Source of the DNA: an uncultured Candidatus Pelagibacter sp. | Lineage (GTDB): Bacteria; Pseudomonadota; Alphaproteobacteria; Pelagibacterales; Pelagibacteraceae | NCBI GenBank assembly: GCA_905616435.1 | Contig: CAJQSU010000051.1 | Span: 1 to 6,791 of the forward strand | Length of the DNA stretch: 6,791 bases | Reading direction: 5' to 3' | In this document: piece after piece, positions 1 to 5,853 of the stretch | Layout: each line of letters begins with the position of its first letter | Numbering within the stretch: position 1 is the first letter of the stretch | Position numbers and translations under genes: made by a program | The notes under the pieces: model-generated | Told to the model about the DNA's origin: nothing | Database searches by the model: none | What the model saw: the letters and a program-made list of their open reading frames with translations, nothing else

Positions 1-1896
1 GTAACTTTTCTAATCATCGTATCGATAATTGGCTGCATCATGTATGGCCGAAAAATTATTAAAACTGAAAAGGTTGATGCTGTTTTTGGTAACCCAGAAA
101 GAGCTAAAGGTGGAGCTCATTGGGTTATAGTTGGAAGTAGTGTCATTTTATTAACTTGGCTTTATTTTTCTTGGGATATAGCAAAATCTTTTTACCCTCA
201 ATCAGCTAATGAATTGTGTCAAGTTGGTAAAGTAAACGACTCATTAGTTTCCTTAAAATACTTATTCCCAATTGAAGAAAGAGAATTCAAAAGCACTTCA
301 AGAATAAAAAGTGAAAACAAAAATTTAATTAAACTTTCAAATGAAATAAAAAATTCTAACGGAATTAATAGTCAAGATAGAAATGTATTATTAGGATTAA
401 TACAAAAAACTAAAAATACTATACCGTTGTTAACTAATGAAAATTTATTAGAAAATGGAACAAAGGTAAAAATATCAGAACTAACTAAAAAAATTAATGA
501 GTTATCAATAGAATTTCAAAAAAATGACTACCCTTATGAAACCTTAGAGCAAAAAAATAAAAGATTAAAAGAGGCTAATGAGGAAGGTGGTTGGGGAGCA
601 TCAGGTACAGCAGTAGAAAATACAATAGAAGTTCCAATTATTCCTAAAACAAATAAAGGATTAAAATTTGATAAAGCAGCACAAGAATTAAAATTAATTA
701 GTGATCAGTTTTTTAAATTAAGAAATCATAATTTTCAATACAAGTCTGCAATGAAGGAAATTAAAGATGAGGTTAAAAAATTTAGAAAAGAAGCAGACGA
801 TAGTCGAGAGATAGCATCTACTTTAGCTAAAGACGTTCTTAAAATTGCAAGACGGATTGAATATGCAAGTATTTTTCCGCCAAACACTTTAAATGAAATG
901 CAAAAATCAATCATATCATTTGATAACGTTCAAAAAAAAGAACAAGGTTCTTTACATTATGTTGATTTATTTTTATTTCCTGCTGGTACAATAGTATCTA
1001 GTGGTCCAAATTGTTCAGAACAAGGTTCTGGAAGATGGCTACCCAAGCCATCAGACACATTAAATAAATTTATTCTTTTATCAAAACCTAGTGTTGGATT
1101 TAAAAATATTCCATTACTTTGGTATGAGATGATGGATGTTAGTAAGATAGTTGGCTTTATATTGCCAGACTGGATTGCTGATATTGTTCCTGGTAAATAT
1201 CCAGTTCATAATCAAAGTGGATTTGTTGAACCTAACTTTAAAAGTAAAGTTTTAAGTGTAGTATCTGGTGAGTTTGGCCTATTCAAAATTCCAGTTCCCA
1301 TGGGTCATATATGGGACTCTTTTTTAAGAGTACTTTTGGGATTATTGCTTGGAATTATATTTGGAGTGCCTCTTGGATTATTTATGGGACTTAATAGGTT
1401 TGCTAAAGGGTTTTTTGATCCTTTAATTGAACTGTATAGACCAGTACCACCATTAGCTTGGGCTCCATTAATTATTTCAGTTCTTGGTATTGATAACGTC
1501 GGAAAAGTATTCTTATTATTCATGGTATCTTTTTCAATTATGATTATTTCAGCAAGGGCTGGGGCATCTGGAACTCAATTATCAAAAATTCATGCATCAC
1601 ACTCTTTGGGTGCTTCTAAATGGCAAATTTTAAGATATGTAATATTTCCTAATTCATTACCAGAAATTTTAACTGGAGTAAGAGTTGCTGTTGGAATGTG
1701 TTGGGGAACATTAGTTGCTGCAGAGTTTTTAGCAGGTACGACAGGTATTGGATTTGTTGAAAATGTTGCTAAAAAATACTTCCAATACGAGGTTATCTGG
1801 ATCACAATTTTTGTAATGGGCATGTTAGGTCTTTTATTTGATGTAACATTACGTAAAATAATTGATAGAACAATTCCTTGGCGTGGAAAAGGGTAA
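1..1896 (+). CDS. ABC transporter permease (SsuC/TauC/NrtB type) with large N-terminal extracytoplasmic insert; 5' partial
   Basis: Inner-membrane permease of a taurine/nitrate/sulfonate/bicarbonate-type importer; it would pair with an ATPase and a periplasmic binding protein not in this window. The frame is open from base 1. The 13 codons before the ATG at 40 encode a hydrophobic stretch (VTFLIIVSIIGCI) that runs into it, so the true start is upstream and the ATG at 40 is internal. Numbering from that Met: a membrane segment ends near residue 3, and a second spans about 28-47. Residues ~55-420 are hydrophilic, with two Lys/Glu-rich helical, coiled-coil-like stretches (~85-180 and ~207-275) around a Gly/Thr linker, and Cys60 and Cys325 that could form a disulfide. 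The BPD_transp_1 core (~420-612) has several membrane helices and the EAA-loop pattern (HSLGASKWQILRYVIFP, 521-537) that contacts the ATPase. Ordinary relatives are about 250-280 residues. Permease identity is firm; substrate is not determinable. Confidence 0.9.
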   Translation, partial: VTFLIIVSIIGCIMYGRKIIKTEKVDAVFGNPERAKGGAHWVIVGSSVILLTWLYFSWDIAKSFYPQSANELCQVGKVNDSLVSLKYLFPIEEREFKSTSRIKSENKNLIKLSNEIKNSNGINSQDRNVLLGLIQKTKNTIPLLTNENLLENGTKVKISELTKKINELSIEFQKNDYPYETLEQKNKRLKEANEEGGWGASGTAVENTIEVPIIPKTNKGLKFDKAAQELKLISDQFFKLRNHNFQYKSAMKEIKDEVKKFRKEADDSREIASTLAKDVLKIARRIEYASIFPPNTLNEMQKSIISFDNVQKKEQGSLHYVDLFLFPAGTIVSSGPNCSEQGSGRWLPKPSDTLNKFILLSKPSVGFKNIPLLWYEMMDVSKIVGFILPDWIADIVPGKYPVHNQSGFVEPNFKSKVLSVVSGEFGLFKIPVPMGHIWDSFLRVLLGLLLGIIFGVPLGLFMGLNRFAKGFFDPLIELYRPVPPLAWAPLIISVLGIDNVGKVFLLFMVSFSIMIISARAGASGTQLSKIHASHSLGASKWQILRYVIFPNSLPEILTGVRVAVGMCWGTLVAAEFLAGTTGIGFVENVAKKYFQYEVIWITIFVMGMLGLLFDVTLRKIIDRTIPWRGKG

Positions 1897-1922
1897 AATT
1901 AACTAATAAATTAAATTAGTTT
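1897..1922. terminator. possible weak bidirectional terminator hairpin in convergent gap
   Basis: AACTAAT at 1901-1907 and its exact reverse complement ATTAGTT at 1915-1921 form a 7-bp stem with a 7-base loop, between the stop of the + strand permease (1896) and the end of the - strand glycosyltransferase, whose stop codon at 1911-1913 lies inside the loop. The stem has a single G-C pair and no clear U-run follows, so it is weak. In DNA this AT-rich a chance match is quite possible. Its position between two convergent genes is the main reason to list it. Confidence 0.25.
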
Positions 1923-2933
1923 AAGGAACTTCTTAATATTTTTAATTTCATTTTCTTTTGAAAATTTTTTTTTAAGCATAATGTAATTTCTTTTTTTATA
2001 ATTATTTTTTGGGTTGTTATTGTGAATTTTATCAATAATTTTTAATACAAATTTATTAATCTCACCTGAATTAACTTTTGAGAATAAGGGTTCTCGCCAA
2101 TATTCATTTCCTCCTTCACCTGTATATCCAATTACATGATTGCCAGCTAAAGCAGCCTCTACAGGTGGTAATCCCAAACCTTCTAAACTAGAAAAAGATA
2201 GAAAAATCTTTGATTTTTTAAGTATCGATAAGTATTTTTCGTAAGATAAATTATTTAAATTTTTTAGGATCCATCTTTTTGGTAAATAAGGTTTTAAATA
2301 AGATGTCACTAAATTGCTATGTTGGGGTAATTTTCTACTCGTGTAAGTAATTATATTACTTTTTTTATTAAAATTAATCTCACCCAAATCCAAAGAGTAT
2401 GAAACCTTTAAAATCTTTTTTTTTAATTCTGGGAATTTTAATTTTACACAATCATAAGTGTCCCTTGAACCTGTTAAAATAAATTTAGCATTTTTATAAG
2501 CTTTAAAGAGATTTTGCTCATCGTTTGTAGAATTAATACTGTACCCATTTTGTACAAAAATTGCATACTCAACTTTTTTTTTAGTTAATAGTTCATTTGC
2601 TAGATGTGCGAATATTTCTGGTAAAATAACAAAATCTTTTTTTTTATCAAAATCAAAATTTTGCTTTAAATTTATTTTGCTTTCAAACCAATTATATTTA
2701 AAATTTTTAGCACAAGTAACATCATTAGATTGCCACCCAGATGAAATATTTTTTTTTAAATTTAATATCTTATTTATCGAATTTTTGTATTTAGAGATTT
2801 TTTTTTTTTTAATATGAATGACTTCAGAGGAAAAATTTTTAATCTCATCAATGGTCTGTGAATATCTATATATGTATTTAGCACCTCCTGATGGCCCTTT
2901 TTCTGCATGAGTAAAAAAAATTATATTTTTCAT
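1911..2933 (-). CDS. GT4-like (GT-B fold) glycosyltransferase
   Basis: Predicted cytoplasmic or membrane-associated glycosyltransferase that moves a sugar from a nucleotide donor onto a growing surface glycan. The 340-residue product starts with a beta-strand and Gly-rich turn typical of GT-B N-terminal domains (MKNIIFFTHAEKGPSGGAKY). Its C-terminal half has the GT4 signature E-x7-E at Glu251 and Glu259 (SLEGLGLPPVEAALAG), the donor-binding region of this superfamily, followed by GYTGEGGNEYW at 269-279. No signal peptide or clear membrane helix is seen. The ATG at 2933 is one base downstream of the stop of the preceding GT17 gene, so translation is probably coupled; an AAGGA-like motif lies about 18 bases upstream, too far to be convincing. 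It is the last gene of the leftward cluster. A 13-A run in the coding strand (2798-2810) encodes Lys42-45. Donor and acceptor cannot be told from sequence. The family call is strong. Confidence 0.85.
   Translation of the reverse strand: MKNIIFFTHAEKGPSGGAKYIYRYSQTIDEIKNFSSEVIHIKKKKISKYKNSINKILNLKKNISSGWQSNDVTCAKNFKYNWFESKINLKQNFDFDKKKDFVILPEIFAHLANELLTKKKVEYAIFVQNGYSINSTNDEQNLFKAYKNAKFILTGSRDTYDCVKLKFPELKKKILKVSYSLDLGEINFNKKSNIITYTSRKLPQHSNLVTSYLKPYLPKRWILKNLNNLSYEKYLSILKKSKIFLSFSSLEGLGLPPVEAALAGNHVIGYTGEGGNEYWREPLFSKVNSGEINKFVLKIIDKIHNNNPKNNYKKRNYIMLKKKFSKENEIKNIKKFLKLI
2798..2810 (-). repeat. 13-base homopolymer (poly-A on the coding strand) inside the GT4-like gene
   Basis: Thirteen consecutive T on the + strand, read as A in the gene, encode the Lys run at residues 42-45 and the first base of the next Ile codon. 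The frame is intact here. Gain or loss of one base would truncate the transferase early. Nearby genes carry other long runs, for example 10 T at 3415-3424 in the GT17 gene and 10 T at 6564-6573 in the right-hand SDR. Such runs can act as slippage sites for phase variation, but they are also expected in a very AT-rich, Lys-rich genome. Confidence 0.6.
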
Positions 2934-2934
2934 C

Positions 2935-3813
2935 TTATTGATCTATCCATTCCTTAAATTTATCAAAATTTTTTCTAATATATTCAGGCAAAGTAATAGT
3001 GTCTACTTTTGTTAATTTGGTTTCATTAAATCTATCAAGTGAATTTTTTTTGGCCTTATAGTTATAAGGTATAACTTTTCTTTTTATATTGTCTTGAATT
3101 TTATTTATTGAACTATTTTGCAATTCATATTCAGCGTGATTTTCATCATTTAAATATTTTTTTTCAAGCTCTTTAAATGTTTTTAAATTTGAGAAGTGCC
3201 AGCCGCCATCATCTACTATTTTAACACTGTTTTGCTTATAATTTGAAAATAAAGTGTCGATTCTTAAATATGAATATTTGCGATTTTTAATATTTCTCAA
3301 AAAATCTATACTTTTAAGGTATTTTAATTTGCAAGCTTTCGAACCAAACCAGTTAAAATTTGGCAAACTTAAATTTAATTTATAATAAAATATTTGCTGA
3401 TTGAAAATTATAAATTTTTTTTTTGATGCCCTTAAATCAAATTTACTTAGGTTTGGGATTTCATCATTGTCGCTATATATAATGTAATCTTCAGGAGAAA
3501 ATTCACTCAACATTCTCTTTATATAATTTCTTTGTCCTTTTATTCTTTGAATGCTGTTAAATCTTTTTTCTTGAGCACCTAAATCTTGCTTTTTAATTAA
3601 ACTATCGGGTTCTTTTTCTAAAATTAAATGAATAATCTTATTTTTAAACTTCGGATAATCATCAACATTAAAATTAATTTTTTTTGTTTTACCGCTATGA
3701 GTATATCTACTTTCACAAACTATAAATTTGTCAATATATGGATCTAAAATATTAAACCTTATATCCATCATCATACTTTCTTCAAAAAAAGTTGTTGTAT
3801 CAATAATTTTCAT
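2935..3813 (-). CDS. glycosyltransferase family 17 (GnT-III-like) protein
   Basis: Predicted glycosyltransferase of the GT17 family, named for the animal enzyme that adds bisecting N-acetylglucosamine; bacterial members are usually found among surface-glycan genes and their substrates are mostly unknown. The 292-residue product has the family's features in order: N-terminal DTTTFFEESMMMDIRFN (5-21, matching the family pattern D-x-F-x-F-x-N-E-x-x-x-x-x-I-R), ESRYTHSGK (34-42), the acidic metal/donor-binding-like SDNDEIP (114-120), and GGWHFSNL (203-210). There is no signal peptide or membrane segment. The ATG at 3813 follows a 47-base gap after the upstream epimerase and has no visible Shine-Dalgarno site. 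The gene ends one base before the start of the next transferase. Composition is very AT-rich, with Lys/Asn/Ile bias and a 10-base homopolymer at 3415-3424. Family assignment rests on recognised motifs and is fairly confident; the sugar transferred is unknown. Confidence 0.85.
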   Translation of the reverse strand: MKIIDTTTFFEESMMMDIRFNILDPYIDKFIVCESRYTHSGKTKKINFNVDDYPKFKNKIIHLILEKEPDSLIKKQDLGAQEKRFNSIQRIKGQRNYIKRMLSEFSPEDYIIYSDNDEIPNLSKFDLRASKKKFIIFNQQIFYYKLNLSLPNFNWFGSKACKLKYLKSIDFLRNIKNRKYSYLRIDTLFSNYKQNSVKIVDDGGWHFSNLKTFKELEKKYLNDENHAEYELQNSSINKIQDNIKRKVIPYNYKAKKNSLDRFNETKLTKVDTITLPEYIRKNFDKFKEWIDQ

Positions 3814-3860
3814 ATAATTTAAAAATATTTTGAAATAATCACTATAATCAAGATTTTGTT
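3814..3860 (-). promoter_or_regulatory. short intergenic gap with 7-base direct repeat; possible weak promoter
   Basis: This 47-base gap lies between the epimerase stop and the GT17 start. It holds a perfect direct repeat ATAATCA at 3835-3841 and 3844-3850 (9-base period). On the - strand TTGATT (3851-3846) could be a poor -35, with TATTTT 18 bases downstream as a poor -10. The match is weak and the region is nearly all A/T, so co-transcription of the three genes from further upstream is equally likely. No hairpin terminator is seen here. Confidence 0.2.
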
Positions 3861-4742
3861 TTATTTTTTTATTATTTTATCAATATATTCTTTAAGTTTT
3901 TTTTTACCAAAATATTCGTATACTTTATTAGACAAATTCTTGTGAGCTAATGCTGATGCATGCCTTTCTCCAGGACGTTTTTTTAGAAATTTTATTTTTG
4001 ACTTGAACATTCTCGCAACTTCTAAAATTGAAAAGCTTTCTTTATTTGAAATAGAATAGTGTCTTGATAAATTTTTTTTCCAAGCTAAAAAACAAATATT
4101 AATTGTATCATCTATATGAGTAAATCTCCTAGATTGTGTACCAGGCAATACAACAGGTAATGCTTTTTTTTTCTTAAACATCTCTTCAAAAATACCAATT
4201 ACAGTAGCCATCTTACCTTTTGAAATTTGTCCTGATCCATAAACATTATAAAAATAAATCACTTCATATTTAAAATTAAACCATTTTTTTAAATTTTCTA
4301 ATAACTCTAAATTTTTTGCTTTTGTAAATGCATAAGGTGATAAATTTTTATCATTTCCTTTATTACCTAATGTGGCAGAGGTAGCAGAGTAAATTAATTT
4401 AATATTGTTTTTTAAACAAAAATTAAAAACAGAATTTGTGCCTATAGTGTTAGATTCTACGCATTCACTCATATCAATAAAGCTTTGGTATATCCTTGCA
4501 AATTCTCCAAAATGAAACACTGAGTGGATATTCTTTGGTTTTTTTATTAGTGATTTTATATTCTTTGTTTCTCCTTTAATATATTTAACTCTTTTGCTTT
4601 TAATATGATTTCTTTTATGGCCTGATGAATAATTATCTAGACTTAGTATGTTGTATTTAGTTTTTTTTAATAATAAATGAATCAAGTTGGATCCAACAAA
4701 TCCTGCTCCACCAGTTATCAAAATGCTTTTATTTCTGATCAT
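3861..4742 (-). CDS. NAD-dependent epimerase/dehydratase (extended SDR), nucleotide-sugar type
   Basis: Predicted NAD(P)-dependent enzyme of the UDP-glucose 4-epimerase/dehydratase superfamily, making a nucleotide sugar in the cytoplasm for the downstream transferases. Starting at the ATG at 4742 (293 residues; ATG = residue 1), the Rossmann motif GGAGFVG is at 11-17, the catalytic Ser/Thr region YSATSATLG at 118-126, and the Y-x3-K pair at Tyr137 and Lys141 (SPYAFTKAK). The substrate-domain stretch RRFTHIDDTIN follows at 205-215 and RPGERHAS near 256-263. The product is a little short for the family (usually 310-340). An in-frame GTG two codons upstream (4748) is possible; I prefer the ATG because MIRNKSILITGG places the first beta-strand normally, but neither has a clear Shine-Dalgarno site. 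It is probably the first gene of the leftward three-gene cluster. Whether it is an epimerase, dehydratase or reductase cannot be decided here. Confidence 0.85.
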   Translation of the reverse strand: MIRNKSILITGGAGFVGSNLIHLLLKKTKYNILSLDNYSSGHKRNHIKSKRVKYIKGETKNIKSLIKKPKNIHSVFHFGEFARIYQSFIDMSECVESNTIGTNSVFNFCLKNNIKLIYSATSATLGNKGNDKNLSPYAFTKAKNLELLENLKKWFNFKYEVIYFYNVYGSGQISKGKMATVIGIFEEMFKKKKALPVVLPGTQSRRFTHIDDTINICFLAWKKNLSRHYSISNKESFSILEVARMFKSKIKFLKKRPGERHASALAHKNLSNKVYEYFGKKKLKEYIDKIIKK

Positions 4743-4845
4743 AAACACTAACCAATCTTAATAAATTTAAAACTAAACATTGAATTAAAACTACAATTTT
4801 ATTTTTATTTTTATTAAGAAAAAACTATAGTAGATATTATTTTAT
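4743..4845. promoter_or_regulatory. divergent intergenic region, probable promoters both ways
   Basis: About 100 bases separate two divergently transcribed genes, so promoters for both the leftward glycan cluster and the rightward dehydrogenase should lie here. Rightward, TTGAAT at 4780-4785 is a -35 candidate, but the best-spaced -10 is poor; TATAGT at 4826-4831 looks more like a -10 but lacks a good -35 and would leave only a very short leader. No Shine-Dalgarno sequence precedes the ATG at 4846. The stretch 4797-4813 is a TTTTTA tandem repeat. I cannot fix a transcription start on either strand. Confidence 0.35.
4797..4813 (+). repeat. TTTTTA tandem microrepeat (6-base period)
   Basis: TTTTA followed by TTTTTA TTTTTA: almost three copies of a 6-base unit, in the middle of the divergent promoter region. 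Its 6-base phasing does not match the helical repeat, so it is not a classic phased bend. A change in copy number could alter promoter spacing; this is inference only. Confidence 0.5.
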
Positions 4846-5853
4846 ATGAAAGTTGAAAAACTTAAATCTTTATTAATTAAAATATTTAAAAAAAAAGGTC
4901 TTAATCCCAATGATTCCACTATATGCGCTAATGCTTTGGTTAATGCTGAATTAGTTGGTGCTTACGGGCACGGTTTATCAAGACTTAAAATGTATTGTGA
5001 TCGTATTTCAAAAAAAGTAATAAATCCAAAACCTAAAATTAAAATAAAAAAAATTTCTCAATCAATTTCTCATATAGACGCTAATAATAGTATTGGTTTT
5101 GTTGCTGCAGACCTGGGAATCAAGACTGCCATTAAGCATGCACAAAAAACTGGTATTGGAATGGTTGCTGTGAAAAATAGTGGTCACTATGGTTTGTCGG
5201 GTTATTATGCCGAGCAAGCTGTTAAGAAAAATTTGATTACAATGATTTATACTAATGCCCCCCCTGCTGTAGCACCACATGGTGCTTTAAAATCTTTATT
5301 TGGCACAAACCCAGTTTGCTTTGGGACACCGACAGGTTCTAAAATTCCATTCATATTAGATACATCTATATCAATGATTAATAGAGGTAAAATTAGAGTT
5401 GCTGCTAAAAATAATCAAACAATTCCCGAAGGTGTTGCTTTAGATAAATTTGGTAAACCAACAATAGATGCAAAAAAAGCTTTGGAAGGTGTACAGCTTC
5501 CAATTGCCGGATTTAGAGGATCAGGTCTTGCTTGGATGGTTGATATTTTAAGTGGTGTGTTGACGGGAGGAAACCATGCAGGCAGAGTTAAAGATCCTTT
5601 TAATGATTTTTCAGGTCCACAAAATATTGGACATTTATTTATAACTTTTAAAACAAATTTATTTCAGAAAAATTACACTCAAAGAATTAAGGATAATATC
5701 AAAACAATTAAAAAACTTCCAAAGGTAAAGGGTGTTAAGGAAATAATGTATCCTGGGCAAAATAAATTTTATAGACTTAAGAAAAATCTAAATAATGAAA
5801 TAATAATAAATAAAAATATCTATTCTGATATTCATGATTTGTTAAAAGATTAA
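4846..5853 (+). CDS. Ldh2/YiaK/ComC-family NAD(P)-dependent 2-hydroxyacid (malate/L-lactate-type) dehydrogenase
   Basis: Predicted cytoplasmic oxidoreductase interconverting a 2-oxoacid and 2-hydroxyacid with NAD(P)H. The family (Pfam Ldh_2) includes malate/L-lactate, sulfolactate (ComC), ureidoglycolate (AllD) and 2,3-diketo-L-gulonate (YiaK) enzymes, so the substrate is open. The 335-residue product has normal length and family blocks in order: helical N-terminus; GAYGHGLSRLKMY (38-50) with the conserved His42 and Arg46; NSGHYGLSGYYAEQA (111-125) with His114; TNAPPAVAPHG (136-146); LFGTNPVCFGTP (151-162); DTSISMINRGKI (172-183); and GFRGSGLAWMVD (222-233), where many members have Lys in place of the Arg. 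The ATG at 4846 fits the family N-terminus; there is no visible ribosome-binding site. It runs opposite to its neighbours, divergent from the glycan cluster and convergent with the right-hand SDR, sharing TTAA stop bases with it. It may act on a keto-sugar-acid of the glycan pathway or be independent. Confidence 0.88.
   Translation: MKVEKLKSLLIKIFKKKGLNPNDSTICANALVNAELVGAYGHGLSRLKMYCDRISKKVINPKPKIKIKKISQSISHIDANNSIGFVAADLGIKTAIKHAQKTGIGMVAVKNSGHYGLSGYYAEQAVKKNLITMIYTNAPPAVAPHGALKSLFGTNPVCFGTPTGSKIPFILDTSISMINRGKIRVAAKNNQTIPEGVALDKFGKPTIDAKKALEGVQLPIAGFRGSGLAWMVDILSGVLTGGNHAGRVKDPFNDFSGPQNIGHLFITFKTNLFQKNYTQRIKDNIKTIKKLPKVKGVKEIMYPGQNKFYRLKKNLNNEIIINKNIYSDIHDLLKD

Noticed and set aside
1305..1523. 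72-codon open frame on the - strand inside the permease core
   Set aside because: Antisense to a conserved permease region with a firm reading frame; no recognisable protein features and no promoter or ribosome-binding site.
1590..1823. 77-codon open frame on the - strand opposite the permease EAA loop
   Set aside because: A shadow of the conserved permease codons; the + strand protein is clearly real and the - strand translation resembles no family I know.
2574..2810. T-runs (2574-2582, 2637-2645, 2798-2810) as intrinsic terminators
   Set aside because: They lie within an intact coding frame as Lys codons and no GC stem adjoins them.
4743..4748. GTG at 4748 as the start of the left SDR
   Set aside because: It adds only two residues before an ATG that fits the family N-terminus, and it has no better ribosome-binding site. 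I use the ATG at 4742 but cannot exclude the GTG.
5062..5280. 72-codon open frame on the - strand inside the Ldh2-family gene
   Set aside because: Antisense to conserved dehydrogenase motifs (NSGHYG, TNAPPAVAPHG); no independent support.
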